From Pseudomonas kielensis (lineage in GTDB: Bacteria; Pseudomonadota; Gammaproteobacteria; Pseudomonadales; Pseudomonadaceae), in the NCBI RefSeq assembly GCF_014236655.1, contig NZ_JACMYG010000003.1, positions 62,001-126,000 of the forward strand: a DNA stretch of 64,000 bases, in the 5' to 3' direction. The notes under the pieces were generated by a model. It was not told the DNA's origin and ran no database searches. It saw nothing but the letters and a program-made list of their open reading frames with translations. This document shows, in pieces, positions 7,871 to 17,527 of the stretch. How positions within the stretch are numbered: the first letter of the stretch is position 1; each line of letters opens with the position of its first letter. The position numbers and the translations under genes were made by a program.

Positions 7871-8710
7871 ATGATCAAGAAATGCTTGTTCCCAGCAGCC
7901 GGTTACGGTACTCGCTTCCTGCCAGCGACCAAGGCCATGCCTAAAGAAATGCTGCCGGTGGTGAACAAGCCACTGATCCAGTACGGCGTCGAAGAAGCAT
8001 TGGACGCTGGCCTGACTGAAATCTCCATCGTCACCGGTCGCGGCAAACGCGCCCTGGAAGATCACTTCGACATCAGCTACGAGCTGGAAAACCAGATCAA
8101 GGGCACTGACAAAGAGAAGTACCTGGTCGGTATCCGCAAGCTGCTCGATGAGTGCTCGTTCTCCTACACCCGTCAGACCGAAATGAAGGGCCTGGGCCAC
8201 GCGATCCTCACCGGTCGTCCGTTGATCGGCGACGAACCCTTCGCCGTCGTGCTGGCGGACGACTTGTGCGTCAACCTGGAAGGCGACGGCGTCCTGACCC
8301 AGATGGTCAAGCTGTACAAACAGTACCGCTGCACCATCGTGGCGATCCAGGAAGTCGACCCGCAGGAAACCCACAAGTACGGGGTGATCGCCGGTGACCT
8401 GATCGGTGACGACCTGTACCGTGTGCGCAACATGGTGGAAAAACCAAAACCTGAAGATGCGCCGTCCAACCTGGCCATCATCGGTCGTTACATCCTGACC
8501 CCGGACATCTTCAAGCTGATCGAAGAAACCGAGCCGGGCAAGGGTGGCGAGATCCAGATCACCGACGCCCTGATGAAGCAGGCGCAAGACGGTTGCGTGA
8601 TTGCCTATAAGTTCAAGGGCACCCGTTTTGACTGCGGCGGCGCCGAAGGCTACATCGAAGCCACCAACTTCTGCTTCGAGCACTTCTACAAGACGGGCAA
8701 GGCGTACTGA
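7871..8710 (+). CDS. galU: UTP--glucose-1-phosphate uridylyltransferase
   Basis: 279 residues, the usual length for the pseudomonad enzyme. The nucleotide-binding signature AAGYGTRFLPATKAMPKEML is at the N-terminus, and FAVVLADDLC, KGTRFDCGGAEGY and the long alpha/beta body fit GalU. It makes UDP-glucose from UTP and glucose-1-phosphate in the cytoplasm, feeding lipopolysaccharide, exopolysaccharide and osmoprotectant synthesis. A strong hairpin terminator follows 24 bases after the stop. Confidence 0.96.
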   Translation: MIKKCLFPAAGYGTRFLPATKAMPKEMLPVVNKPLIQYGVEEALDAGLTEISIVTGRGKRALEDHFDISYELENQIKGTDKEKYLVGIRKLLDECSFSYTRQTEMKGLGHAILTGRPLIGDEPFAVVLADDLCVNLEGDGVLTQMVKLYKQYRCTIVAIQEVDPQETHKYGVIAGDLIGDDLYRVRNMVEKPKPEDAPSNLAIIGRYILTPDIFKLIEETEPGKGGEIQITDALMKQAQDGCVIAYKFKGTRFDCGGAEGYIEATNFCFEHFYKTGKAY

Positions 8711-8733
8711 TAACGCCTGGGCATCCCGTTCTG

Positions 8734-8758
8734 AAAAGCCACCTTCGGGTGGCTTTTT
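8734..8758 (+). terminator. galU terminator
   Basis: AAAAGCCACC, TTCG loop, GGTGGCTTTTT: a perfect ten-pair stem with a UUCG tetraloop and T run. Confidence 0.93.
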
Positions 8759-8839
8759 CATTTTTCAACCCCGTATTGTTCGCGGCGCAGACCCGCACTG
8801 CGTCAGCAGGTATGCTGGTGTCCTGCCGAGGAGATAGAA

Positions 8840-10198
8840 ATGGCCTACGATTTTGACCTGTATGTGATTGGCGCCGGTTCCGGCGGTGTACGCGCGGCAC
8901 GCTTTGCCGCCGGTTTTGGTGCAAAAGTCGGCGTGGCCGAGAGCCGCTATCTGGGCGGTACCTGCGTCAACGTGGGGTGCGTGCCCAAGAAGTTACTGGT
9001 CTACGGCGCACACTTTGCCGAAGACTTCGAGCAGGCGGCGGGCTTCGGCTGGAGCCTGGACGAGGCGCAGTTCGACTGGGCCACGTTGATCGCCAACAAG
9101 GACCGCGAAATCAACCGTCTCAACGGTATCTATCGCAATCTGCTGGTCAACAGCGGGGTGACCCTGCATGAAGGCCACGCCCGGATCGTCGCGCCCCACA
9201 CCGTCGAGATCAACGGCGAGCACTTCAGTGCCAAGCATATCCTGATCGCGACCGGCGGCTGGCCGCAGATCCCGCAGATCCCCGGGGCCGAGCACGCCAT
9301 CAGCTCCAACGAAGCGTTTTTCCTCAAGACCCTGCCCAAGCGTGTGCTGGTGGTGGGTGGCGGCTACATCGCCGTCGAATTCGCCGGGATCTTCCACGGC
9401 CTGGGCGCCTCGACGTCCTTGCTGTATCGCGGTGACCTGTTCCTGCGCGGCTTTGACGGTGCGGTGCGCAAGCACTTGCAAGAGGAGCTGACCAAGCGCG
9501 GCATGGACCTGCAGTTCAATGCCGACATCGAGCGCATCGACCGGCAAGCCGATGGCAGCCTGAACGTGACGCTCAAGGATGGACGCAAGCTGGAAACCGA
9601 TTGTGTGTTCTACGCCACCGGCCGTCGGCCGATGCTGGACAACCTGGGGCTGGAAAATACGGCGGTCAAGCTCGACCAGAAAGGCTTCGTCGAGGTCGAC
9701 GAGCTGTACCAGACCGCCGAGCCGTCGATCCTGGCGATTGGCGATGTCATCGGTCGTGTGCAACTGACGCCGGTGGCCCTGGCCGAAGGCATGGCTGTGG
9801 CACGTCGTCTGTTCAAGCCCGAGCAGTATCGCCTGGTGGATTATCAGATGATCCCGACCGCCGTGTTCAGCTTGCCGAACATCGGCACGGTCGGCCTCAC
9901 CGAAGAGCAGGCCCGCGAGGCAGGCCATGAGGTGCAGATTTTCGAAAGCCGGTTCCGGCCGATGAAACTGACCCTGACCGAGTGTCAGGAGCGTACGCTG
10001 ATGAAGCTGGTGGTCGACGCCAAGACCGACAAGGTCCTGGGTTGCCACATGGTCGGTCCGGAGGCGGGCGAAATCGTCCAGGGCCTGGCGATTGCCTTGA
10101 AGGCCGGCGCGACCAAGCGCGACTTCGACGAAACCATCGGCGTGCACCCGACGGCCGCCGAAGAGTTCGTCACCATGCGCACGCCCGTGGCCGGTTAA
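8840..10198 (+). CDS. gor: Glutathione-disulfide reductase
   Basis: 452 residues. The FAD dinucleotide fold [14 protein letters not shown], the redox-active disulfide [13 protein letters not shown] (Cys42/Cys47), the NADPH fold [13 protein letters not shown] and the C-terminal catalytic [10 protein letters not shown] define glutathione reductase. It regenerates reduced glutathione with NADPH in the cytoplasm. GAGGAG lies before the start. Its stop codon overlaps the stop codon of the convergent KfrA-like gene. Confidence 0.95.
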   Translation: MAYDFDLYVIGAGSGGVRAARFAAGFGAKVGVAESRYLGGTCVNVGCVPKKLLVYGAHFAEDFEQAAGFGWSLDEAQFDWATLIANKDREINRLNGIYRNLLVNSGVTLHEGHARIVAPHTVEINGEHFSAKHILIATGGWPQIPQIPGAEHAISSNEAFFLKTLPKRVLVVGGGYIAVEFAGIFHGLGASTSLLYRGDLFLRGFDGAVRKHLQEELTKRGMDLQFNADIERIDRQADGSLNVTLKDGRKLETDCVFYATGRRPMLDNLGLENTAVKLDQKGFVEVDELYQTAEPSILAIGDVIGRVQLTPVALAEGMAVARRLFKPEQYRLVDYQMIPTAVFSLPNIGTVGLTEEQAREAGHEVQIFESRFRPMKLTLTECQERTLMKLVVDAKTDKVLGCHMVGPEAGEIVQGLAIALKAGATKRDFDETIGVHPTAAEEFVTMRTPVAG

Positions 10199-11235
10199 GG
10201 TTCTTCCGACTGCGCCGGAGCCGGGACCGGGACCGGGACCGGCTCCGGCGCTGCTTGCTTGGCCACCGCCTGATGCAATGCCTGGAGGCTGGCTTCGGCG
10301 CTGGCGGCCCGCCGCTCAAGTTCCACGTTGGCTTGCAGGTGCTCGCTGGCGGCCTGTTTGGCGCTGGTGCTTTCCAGCACCGCCACCCGCAGACGTTCCT
10401 GCAACAGGGTGGCTTCGGCCTCGTTGCGGCGGATCTGCTCCTGGGCTTGGGCCTGACGGGTCTCGCTGTGCTTGAGTTGATCCTGCAACAGGTGCAGCTC
10501 ACGCACGGTGCCGCGATTCTCGGTCAGCAGGCGTTCGTTATCGCGGTTGAGCTGGGTGATCTCGTCCTGGCGAACCATGGCGCTTTGCTGGGCCTGGCGC
10601 AATTCCATCTGGATCTGTTGCACTTGGCCTTCATGGCGCCGTTGTTCCTGCTCGCGCTGGTCCTTGATGGCCTCGCGATAGTGCTCCAGGGCGTCGCGGG
10701 CGTGCAGGTGTTTTTCTTCCAGTGAGCGGATCTGCTCATCCTTGTCGTTCAAGCGCAACTCAAAATCACTGAGGGCCTGGCTCAAGCCGGCATTGCGAGT
10801 CTGTTCGCCTTGCAGCAATGCGCGGGTGTCGTGTAAGGCGGCGGACTCGCTGGCCAGGGTCGCGCCTTGGGTCTGCAATTGGTGGGTCAGTTGAGCCTGC
10901 AGTTGCAGGGCTTCGGCCAATTGGCTTTCCAGCGCCTTGCGCGCTTGCTCGAAACCTTCCAGGGCTTGGTCGATGCGTTCCTGGCCCTGTTCCCTCAGGC
11001 GTTGCGCCAGGCGCGCCACCAGCCCGGTCAGTTCGTCGTCAATCTGTTCCTGTGGCTCGCTCTGGCGGGCCGCGACCTCGTCGTCCAGCTCCTTGAGGTA
11101 GCGATGAATGGTGGTTTTGGAACCGGTATTGCCCATCTCGATACGTACTGCATCAATGCTGGGGTTGTCGCCGCGCGCCAGGATGGCCATGCGTGCCGCC
11201 TGCACTACAGCCTTGTTTATACCGCCCCGAGCCAT
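10195..11235 (-). CDS. KfrA-like DNA-binding coiled-coil protein
   Basis: 346 residues. The first ~60 residues ([20 protein letters not shown], then [20 protein letters not shown] and [11 protein letters not shown]) match the KfrA N-terminal helix-turn-helix. From about 70 to 320 the protein is almost entirely heptad-rich coiled coil dense in Gln, Glu, Ala and Leu. It ends in a proline-valine repeat, [11 protein letters not shown]. Plasmid KfrA is an autorepressing, filament-forming partition accessory protein; chromosomal homologues are common in Pseudomonas but their role is unclear. A perfect palindrome in its promoter suggests autoregulation. It converges on gor with overlapping stop codons. 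Confidence 0.82.
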   Translation of the reverse strand: MARGGINKAVVQAARMAILARGDNPSIDAVRIEMGNTGSKTTIHRYLKELDDEVAARQSEPQEQIDDELTGLVARLAQRLREQGQERIDQALEGFEQARKALESQLAEALQLQAQLTHQLQTQGATLASESAALHDTRALLQGEQTRNAGLSQALSDFELRLNDKDEQIRSLEEKHLHARDALEHYREAIKDQREQEQRRHEGQVQQIQMELRQAQQSAMVRQDEITQLNRDNERLLTENRGTVRELHLLQDQLKHSETRQAQAQEQIRRNEAEATLLQERLRVAVLESTSAKQAASEHLQANVELERRAASAEASLQALHQAVAKQAAPEPVPVPVPAPAQSEEP

Positions 11236-11259
11236 GTTTTCTCCTGCCTTTGCGTAATG

Positions 11260-11271
11260 TAGTACGTACTT
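11260..11271 (-). promoter_or_regulatory. Palindrome upstream of the KfrA-like gene, candidate operator
   Basis: AGTACGTACT (11261-11270) is a perfect ten-base palindrome 26 bases upstream of the KfrA-like start codon. KfrA proteins repress their own promoter through palindromic sites, so this is a natural candidate. Another TACGTACT occurs inside the start of the gene near 11142. Confidence 0.5.
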
Positions 11272-11506
11272 TGTATGGGCGGCGAGTGTATCACGCGGCC
11301 CATCGCCTCATGGCGGGCGTCAGCCGTGAGCGATGTGGTTCGAGCGGGGGGCCGGGTTTTTTTTTGCTGAGACGGTTTTCTTCTATTAAGAGGGGTGGCT
11401 AATAGCGAAAGCCAATGAGCGGCATGAGGTTTGCCAATGAGCCATCAGGCGATCGGTTGGGTAGGATTCACCTCATCAACTTTTCAACCCTGACGGAGAG
11501 TCAACG

Positions 11507-12070
11507 ATGCCTATCATCAACAGCCAAGTTAAACCCTTCACCGCTACCGCTTACAAAAATGGCGATTTCGTACAAGTGTCGGACGCCGATCTGAAAGGCA
11601 AATGGTCTGTCGTATTCTTCTACCCGGCTGACTTCACTTTCGTTTGCCCAACCGAGCTGGAAGACCTGGCCGACAACTACGCTGAATTCCAGAAGCTGGG
11701 CGTCGAGATCTACAGCGTTTCCACCGACACCCACTTTGCCCACGCAGCCTGGCACAACACTTCGCCAGCCATCGGCAAGATCCAGTACACCATGATCGGC
11801 GACCCGACCCATGTCATCTCCCGCAACTTCGACGTGTTGATCGAAGAAGCGGGCCTGGCAGACCGTGGCACCTTCGTGATCAACCCTGAAGGCCAGATCA
11901 AAATCGTTGAGCTCAACGATGGCGGTGTAGGTCGTGACGCTTCCGAACTGCTGCGCAAAATCAAGGCTGCACAGTACGTCGCCGCTCACCCGGGCCAAGT
12001 CTGCCCAGCCAAGTGGAAAGAAGGCGAGGCCACCCTGGCCCCGTCCCTGGACCTGGTCGGCAAGATCTGA
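11507..12070 (+). CDS. ahpC: Alkyl hydroperoxide reductase subunit C (2-Cys peroxiredoxin)
   Basis: 187 residues. The peroxidatic cysteine is Cys47 in FTFVCPTE and the resolving cysteine Cys166 in GQVCPAKW, as in AhpC of enterobacteria and pseudomonads. It reduces hydrogen peroxide and organic hydroperoxides in the cytoplasm and is recycled by AhpF, encoded next. A strong terminator separates the two genes, so ahpC is likely expressed at higher level, with ahpF reached by readthrough or its own promoter. I did not find an OxyR site I would defend. Confidence 0.97.
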   Translation: MPIINSQVKPFTATAYKNGDFVQVSDADLKGKWSVVFFYPADFTFVCPTELEDLADNYAEFQKLGVEIYSVSTDTHFAHAAWHNTSPAIGKIQYTMIGDPTHVISRNFDVLIEEAGLADRGTFVINPEGQIKIVELNDGGVGRDASELLRKIKAAQYVAAHPGQVCPAKWKEGEATLAPSLDLVGKI

Positions 12071-12131
12071 GTCAGTGACTCGCGATACCAGGGCGGTACG
12101 CCGCACCTAAGTCAGCTGCACCGCCCTCAAG

Positions 12132-12165
12132 ACGCCCGGGCGAGATTCGCTCGGGCGTTTTTTTT
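12132..12165 (+). terminator. Terminator between ahpC and ahpF
   Basis: ACGCCCG...GCGA and TCGC...CGGGCGT form a GC-rich stem with a GATT loop, followed by eight T. It lies 60 bases after ahpC and 26 bases before the ahpF start. Confidence 0.85.
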
Positions 12166-12191
12166 AGAATTGAACAAAGGAGATCGCCCGT

Positions 12192-13754
12192 ATGTTGGAC
12201 GCCAATCTTAAAGCCCAGTTGAAGTCATACCTGGAACGGGTCACCCAGCCGATCGAGATCGTTGCCTCCCTCGATGACGGTGCGAAATCCCAGGAAATGC
12301 TCGCATTACTGCAAGACGTTGCCAGTCTTTCCAGCCAAATTACCTTGCTCGACAACGGTGCCGATGCACGCAAGCCATCGTTCTCGATCAACCGCCCAGG
12401 GGCCGATATCAGCCTGCGTTTCGCCGGCATCCCGATGGGCCACGAGTTCACCTCCCTGGTGTTGGCGCTGCTGCAAGTCGGCGGCCACCCTTCGAAGGCC
12501 AGTGCCGAAGTGATCGAACAGATCCGCTCGCTCAAGGGTGAGTTCCACTTCGAGACCTACTTCTCGCTGTCCTGCCAGAACTGCCCGGACGTGGTTCAGG
12601 CGTTGAACCTGATGGCAGTGCTCAACCCCAATATTCATCACGTCGCCATCGACGGCGCGCTGTTCCAGGCTGAAGTCGATGAGCGTCAGATCATGGCGGT
12701 GCCCAGTGTTTACCTCAATGGCGTGAACTTCGGTCAGGGCCGCATGGGCCTGGAAGAAATCCTCGCGAAAATCGATACCAGCGGCATCGAGCGCCAGGCC
12801 GAGAAAATCAGCGCCAAGCCAGTGTTTGATGTGTTGGTGGTGGGCGGTGGCCCGGCCGGTGCGTCAGCTGCCATCTACGCGGCCCGTAAAGGCATTCGCA
12901 CCGGTGTTGCCGCCGAACGTTTTGGCGGTCAGGTGCTGGACACCATGGCCATCGAAAACTTCATTTCCGTACAGGAAACCGAAGGCCCAAAACTGGCGGT
13001 CGCCTTGGAAGAACACGTCAAGCAATACGACGTCGACATCATGAACCTGCAGCGGGCCGATGCCCTGGTGCCAGGCCAGAACGGCGAGCCGCACCAGGTC
13101 AAATTCGCCAGTGGCGCGACCCTCAAGGCCAAGACTGTGATTCTGGCCACCGGTGCCCGATGGCGCGAAATGAACGTGCCGGGCGAACAGCAATACCGCA
13201 ACAAGGGTGTTGCCTACTGCCCGCACTGTGACGGCCCATTGTTCAAGGGCAAGCGCGTGGCCGTGATCGGCGGCGGTAACTCCGGGGTCGAGGCCGCCAT
13301 TGACCTGGCAGGGATTGTCGCCCACGTGACCCTGCTGGAGTTCGACGTGCAACTGCGCGCCGATGCGGTCTTGCAGCGCAAGTTGCACAGCCTGCCGAAC
13401 GTCACGGTGATCACCCATGCGCAAACCACTGAAGTCACCGGCGACGGTCAGAAGGTCAATGGCTTGCGTTACAAGGATCGCCAGTCTGGTGAGACCCTGA
13501 CCGTCGAACTCGAAGGCATCTTCGTGCAGATCGGCCTGCTGCCTAACACCGATTGGCTAAAAGGCACTGTCGAGCTGTCGCCACGGGGCGAGATCATCGT
13601 CGATAACCGCGGTGAAACCTCGATTCCCGGGGTGTTTGCCGCCGGTGACGTGACCACCGTGCCGTACAAGCAGATCGTGATTGCCGTAGGCGAGGGCGCC
13701 AAGGCCTCGTTGAGCGCCTTCGACCACCTGATCCGCACATCGGCCCCGGCCTGA
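12192..13754 (+). CDS. ahpF: Alkyl hydroperoxide reductase subunit F
   Basis: 520 residues. The N-terminal tandem thioredoxin fold carries CQNC (about 129-132); the C-terminal thioredoxin-reductase-like part has [20 protein letters not shown] (FAD), CPHCDG (redox disulfide) and [15 protein letters not shown] (NAD(P)H). AhpF transfers electrons from NADH through FAD and these disulfides to AhpC. AAAGGAGA precedes the ATG. Confidence 0.97.
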   Translation: MLDANLKAQLKSYLERVTQPIEIVASLDDGAKSQEMLALLQDVASLSSQITLLDNGADARKPSFSINRPGADISLRFAGIPMGHEFTSLVLALLQVGGHPSKASAEVIEQIRSLKGEFHFETYFSLSCQNCPDVVQALNLMAVLNPNIHHVAIDGALFQAEVDERQIMAVPSVYLNGVNFGQGRMGLEEILAKIDTSGIERQAEKISAKPVFDVLVVGGGPAGASAAIYAARKGIRTGVAAERFGGQVLDTMAIENFISVQETEGPKLAVALEEHVKQYDVDIMNLQRADALVPGQNGEPHQVKFASGATLKAKTVILATGARWREMNVPGEQQYRNKGVAYCPHCDGPLFKGKRVAVIGGGNSGVEAAIDLAGIVAHVTLLEFDVQLRADAVLQRKLHSLPNVTVITHAQTTEVTGDGQKVNGLRYKDRQSGETLTVELEGIFVQIGLLPNTDWLKGTVELSPRGEIIVDNRGETSIPGVFAAGDVTTVPYKQIVIAVGEGAKASLSAFDHLIRTSAPA

Positions 13755-13781
13755 ACCTTAGGGCTGAAAACAGCAACCTGC

Positions 13782-13816
13782 AGGAGCGAGCGAGCCGCAA
13801 GCGGGCGCTCGCTCCT
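13782..13816. repeat. REP-like hairpin between ahpF and gloA
   Basis: AGGAGCGAGCG and CGCTCGCTCCT form a perfect eleven-pair stem in the gap between the convergent ahpF and gloA genes. The GGAGCGAGC core is the common Pseudomonas REP type. It could serve both genes as a transcription or mRNA end. Confidence 0.75.
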
Positions 13817-13830
13817 ACAAGAGCTCGCGG

Positions 13831-14358
13831 CTACGGCAGCAGTGGGGCTGGCTGGATGATTTCGACCCAATAGGCATCCGGGTCCTTGATGAACGCCAGG
13901 CTCTTCATGCGGCCATCATTCAGGCGTTTCTGGAAATCACAGCCCAGGGCTTCGAAGCGCTCGCAGGCGGCGCGGATGTCTGGGACCGAAATGCAGATAT
14001 GGCCAAAACCGCGCGGGTCGGTGTTGCCGTTGTGGTAGGCGAAATCCGGATCGTTCTCAGTGCCGTGGTTGTGGGTCAGCTCGAGAATCCCCGGGATCGA
14101 CTTCATCCACTCGGTACGAGCTGCCGCGTCGGCGGGGATCTGGTTTTTGTCGACCAGGGCCAGGAAGTACAGGCTGAACTCGGCTTCCGGGAAGTCGCGT
14201 TTTTCCACCAGGCTGAAGCCGAGGATGCGTGTGTAGAAATCCAGGGACTTGGTGATGTCCTTGACCCGCAGCATGGTGTGGTTGAACACGAATTGCTGGG
14301 TGGCTGTGTCAGGTTGGGCAGTGACGCCGGGGAAGGTGTTCAGATCGTGCAGGCTCAT
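13831..14358 (-). CDS. gloA: Lactoylglutathione lyase (glyoxalase I)
   Basis: 175 residues from the ATG at 14358, which has GGAGG seven bases upstream. The protein shows QFVFNHTMLRVKDITKSLDF, YTRILGFSL, LELTHNHGTENDPDF and GFGHICISVPDI, the longer GloA type similar to the P. putida and eukaryotic Zn glyoxalase I. It converts the methylglyoxal-glutathione hemithioacetal to S-lactoylglutathione. Metal ligands His (FNHTML), Glu (LELTHN), His (GHICIS) and Glu (WVEIIQP) are all present. Confidence 0.94.
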   Translation of the reverse strand: MSLHDLNTFPGVTAQPDTATQQFVFNHTMLRVKDITKSLDFYTRILGFSLVEKRDFPEAEFSLYFLALVDKNQIPADAAARTEWMKSIPGILELTHNHGTENDPDFAYHNGNTDPRGFGHICISVPDIRAACERFEALGCDFQKRLNDGRMKSLAFIKDPDAYWVEIIQPAPLLP

Positions 14359-14535
14359 GGGCCCTCCGGAAAATATGTGGGGCAAACGACGCTCCAGTCG
14401 ATGGAGCTGTCCTTGGGCTTAGGCGGCCAATGATACGCAAGGGAGGGGAGCCGGCCAATGCACAAAGCTCCGGCTATTGCCTGGAGGCCCGGCTGGGCTC
14501 AGACTTTGCGCCTTACCTCGCCAGTGTCTTGCCTG

Positions 14536-15072
14536 ATGATCCGAGCCATTCGATCCCTGTTGCTGTTATCCAGTCTGTTTGCCGCCGCTGCGGGTGCGCA
14601 ACCTCAACTCGCCGAAGTCGCCTGGCCCAGTGGTTGGCAGGTTCAGGCCCTGGAGCCGGAGGCCGCGCCGGACGAGGCGTCGGCGAAGGTTTCACGCCAG
14701 CGCGCGGTCAAAAACGATGAGAACGGCGACACGATACTGGTCATGGAGTTGACCATGACTCAGGTTGAAGTCGGGCATGTGGTCAACTTGCAGGGGGTGC
14801 TGCTGGAAATGCGCAAGTCGATCCAGAAGGACTTCTTTCAGGGCGGCTACCAAAGTGTGTGCAACAAGATTCATCCCGCTACATTGAGTCGCCTGGCGGC
14901 CCTGGAAACCACCTGCACCATTACCCAGAATGGACGTCATGTGTTGTCGCAAACACTAGTGGCCGCAGTAGAGGCAGATAAGGCCTATGTATTTTCCTAC
15001 GCCGGACAAGCCGATGCGTACGCAGCAAGTCAGAAAGAAATACAGGCGGTGCGTGAAAGTTTGAAACTTTAG
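14536..15072 (+). CDS. Exported protein of unknown function (DUF4946-like)
   Basis: 178 residues from the ATG at 14536, giving a signal peptide MIRAIRSLLLLSSLFAAAAG with cleavage near AGA-QP. The mature part (VAWPSGWQVQALEPEA, then ETTCTITQNGRHVLSQTLVAA, and VFSYAGQADAYAAS) resembles a family of short periplasmic proteins in Pseudomonas that I recall as DUF4946. Two cysteines (SVCNK and TTCTI) could form a disulfide. No enzymatic motif is evident. The longer frame from 14458 would spoil the signal peptide. Confidence 0.65.
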   Translation: MIRAIRSLLLLSSLFAAAAGAQPQLAEVAWPSGWQVQALEPEAAPDEASAKVSRQRAVKNDENGDTILVMELTMTQVEVGHVVNLQGVLLEMRKSIQKDFFQGGYQSVCNKIHPATLSRLAALETTCTITQNGRHVLSQTLVAAVEADKAYVFSYAGQADAYAASQKEIQAVRESLKL

Positions 15073-15221
15073 TTCCAGATTGCAGTACGCACGAGGCAAT
15101 GGCGGCTGGCCAGTTCTTTAGCCGTAAGGACTAACTAAAAAGGTAATTGTGCCGGCCCAGGGTAGTTAGCGGATTTTTCCGCTAGATCGGCGAGCATCGT
15201 TACTTAAAATCCGTGAGGCAT

Positions 15222-15249
15222 AAAAAAGCCCTGCGTTGGCAGGGCTTTT
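15222..15249. terminator. Bidirectional terminator
   Basis: AAAAAAGCCCTGC, GTTG loop, GCAGGGCTTTT: perfect stem with A and T runs on both sides, lying between the exported-protein gene and the mvaT-family gene, which converge. Confidence 0.9.
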
Positions 15250-15269
15250 CAGGGTGAGGCTCATGGCCC

Positions 15270-15632
15270 TCAGGCACGCAGCCAGGAATCAACGGTGCTG
15301 GCGCCGTATTGTTCCTTCCAGGCTTTCAGGCCGCGATGGTTGCCGCCTTTGGTTTCGATCAGCTCGCCGGTGTGTGGGTTCTGGTACACCTTGACCACGC
15401 GGGCGCGGCGGGTCTTGGGTGCCGGGGCGGACTGCTGGCTGGCCTTGGGGTTGGGGTCGAGGATGGCGATGATGTCGCGCAGGCTCTTGCCGTAGGTCTT
15501 CATCAGGCCCTGGAGCTTTTCTTCGAATTCGATTTCTTTCTTCAGCCCGGCGTCGTTCTTCAGTGATTCCAGCTGCGCAAGCTGCTCTTGAAGGGCCTTT
15601 TCAGCTGCACGAAATTCAGCGAGTCTGGACAA
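15270..15632 (-). CDS. mvaV: MvaT/MvaV-family H-NS-like xenogeneic silencer, TTG start
   Basis: 120 residues. SRLAEFRAAEKALQEQLAQL to LKKEIEFEEKLQGLMKTYGK is the oligomerising coiled coil, and VVKVYQNPHTGELIETKGGN with HRGLKAWKEQYG is the AT-hook-like DNA-binding part of MvaT proteins. These proteins coat AT-rich horizontally acquired DNA and silence it. The start fits TTG at 15632, with GGAG upstream and the homologous MSRLAEFR N-terminus; the frame runs on to 15674 but that part lacks similarity. I call it MvaV-like rather than MvaT from the LKNDAGLKKEIEFE pattern; that distinction is uncertain. Its likely targets include the AT-rich toxin and mobile-element segments of this window. Confidence 0.9.
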   Translation of the reverse strand: MSRLAEFRAAEKALQEQLAQLESLKNDAGLKKEIEFEEKLQGLMKTYGKSLRDIIAILDPNPKASQQSAPAPKTRRARVVKVYQNPHTGELIETKGGNHRGLKAWKEQYGASTVDSWLRA

Positions 15633-15853
15633 TATCTTTACTCCAATAGTGTGTTTGGCTGAGACCAACCGCAAAAAAGCTATAAGCCAAGAGCCTTGAA
15701 GCGACTCGGTGAGAGTGGCGCACCTGGCAATCTTGCGCAGGCAGGAAAAATTGTAGTAGTTAATTCACTCCGAGTAAATCATGTCTTTTTCTTTATGTAA
15801 CACCGTGCCGCTGTTTGATGCAATTTGGTGCACCGACAGCTCGGTAATGGTTT

Positions 15854-17413
15854 TTACAGGGTGTTTTTCTCAACGGCTAAGTGTTTGTTCAATTCGATAA
15901 TGAATTCGCCAGCGGGCATTGGCCGGCCATACAGGTAGCCCTGCAGAAAGTTCACCCCGTGACGTGCAAGGTACTCACTCTGTTCAAGTGTTTCGACGCC
16001 TTCGGCGACTATTCCCAAGTCGAGTTTGCCGGAGAGTTCGATGATGCTGTCCAGAATATGCCGCGACAGGGCGTCCACACCGATCATTGCGACAAAGCTC
16101 TGGTCGATTTTCAGGAAGTCCACATTGAATTGACGCAAGTAACCCAGGCTGGAGTGGCCGGTCCCAAAATCATCGATGGCGATCATCACGCCCAGTTCAT
16201 GCAGCTGTTCAAACAGTTGATGGGTGATGGCCGTGGGTTCGATCAGCTCGCGCTCGGTCAACTCCAGGACCAGCGCGACCTTGCCGGGGGGAAAGGCCGC
16301 CAGGAACTCGCGGCAGTCAGCGACCAGGTCGAGGTCCTGGCAGTGGCTGGCAGTGATGTTGATGCCGATATGGAAACGCTCGCTGTCAGGACTGATCTGC
16401 GGGCCGAGCAATGCGGCGGTCTGCTGCATCAATGAACGCGTCATCGGCACAATCAGCCCCGAGTGCTCGGCAAACGGAATGAACAGGTCGGGGCGCACCA
16501 GGCCATCCTTGGGGTGGTTCCAGCGCATCAGCACCTCGGTGCCGGCCCAACGTTTACTGTCACCATAAACCACCGGTTGAAAGTACGGCACAAACTCCTT
16601 GGCCTCCATGGCCCGCTGCAATTCCAGGCTGGGTGATGCCGAGCGCTTTTGCAGCCAGTGGGCGAGGGTGCCGGCAATGGCGCCAAAAAATATCAGCAGG
16701 CTGAACAGGGGAGGGTACTCGCTGACCATGTAGCGCCAGGTTTCCCCCTCGGGGAATCCGGCCTCCACTTTAAAGGCATAGCGTGACGACTCCAGGTAAT
16801 TGCGCGCCACGGGCAGTTGCGGCAGTGCGCCCTCATGGACCTGGCCGTCGGCCGACAACCAACTGTCTCCGACCTGCAGCAGCAACAGGGTCTGGCGCCC
16901 GATCAGGCGCAGCACATTGCTCAGGTGGTAGCCATCGAGCGTGGTCAGCGCGCCAGCCCGGCCCTCGCTCTGGCGGTACACCAGCAGGGCGGTGTTGGGC
17001 GTTACCGGATTGCCGTTCATCAACCACAACTTGCCTTGGGTGTACTCGCCCGGGTCGACCTTCTCCTGGAACTCGCCAAACAACGAACTGCAGTACAGAT
17101 TGTTGTCCCACACCAGGTTGGTCGAGCGCACGAAGGGGCGGCGGGTCACCTGTTCACGCAGGGCCAGCTTGACGTCCGCACAGGGTTGCCCGGCCAGCGG
17201 TAGCAGGAGCTGGGCCGCCTGGGCGGTGTTGTCGAGCATCAAGTCAAACTGGCGGACGGCTTCCTCGGCGGTCTGGTGCGTGCTCTGGCTGAGCCGGCGT
17301 TCGGCTTGCATCTGCAAAATGGCGGCGCCCAGCACCACGGGCACCAGGGCCACCAGCGCGGTGATGGCGTTACGGTAGGCGCTTTTACGCCGGCGCTTTA
17401 AGGTCAATGGCAT
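15854..17413 (-). CDS. Membrane cyclic-di-GMP phosphodiesterase, CSS-motif plus EAL
   Basis: 519 residues. Membrane segments near 15-35 and 235-255 bracket a periplasmic CSS-type sensor with the conserved NLYCSSLFGEF. The cytoplasmic EAL domain (about 265-510) has FVPYFQPVVYGD, EVLMRWNHP (the EAL motif itself reads EVL), INITAS, LELTERE, DDFGTGHSSLGYL, LKIDQSFV and EGVE...QGYLYGRP, so all metal-binding and catalytic residues look intact. Proteins of this type (PdeC/YjcC-like) hydrolyse c-di-GMP and are activated when periplasmic disulfides of the CSS domain are reduced. It is 114 bases downstream of the LysR gene on the same strand. Confidence 0.9.
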   Translation of the reverse strand: MPLTLKRRRKSAYRNAITALVALVPVVLGAAILQMQAERRLSQSTHQTAEEAVRQFDLMLDNTAQAAQLLLPLAGQPCADVKLALREQVTRRPFVRSTNLVWDNNLYCSSLFGEFQEKVDPGEYTQGKLWLMNGNPVTPNTALLVYRQSEGRAGALTTLDGYHLSNVLRLIGRQTLLLLQVGDSWLSADGQVHEGALPQLPVARNYLESSRYAFKVEAGFPEGETWRYMVSEYPPLFSLLIFFGAIAGTLAHWLQKRSASPSLELQRAMEAKEFVPYFQPVVYGDSKRWAGTEVLMRWNHPKDGLVRPDLFIPFAEHSGLIVPMTRSLMQQTAALLGPQISPDSERFHIGINITASHCQDLDLVADCREFLAAFPPGKVALVLELTERELIEPTAITHQLFEQLHELGVMIAIDDFGTGHSSLGYLRQFNVDFLKIDQSFVAMIGVDALSRHILDSIIELSGKLDLGIVAEGVETLEQSEYLARHGVNFLQGYLYGRPMPAGEFIIELNKHLAVEKNTL

Positions 17414-17527
17414 TCGGGAAACCTGGGACGATGGAATGGGCTCTCAAATGCTGGTGCGGCAACGCCTTGCCTTCCATGAAGAGATTGCATACCGGGGATG
17501 ATAGATGGCACTGGGTGATTGTGCTGC

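Noticed and set aside
11400..11506. OxyR binding site before ahpC
   Set aside because: Spaced ATAG-like tetramers can be picked out but not in the required regular pattern.
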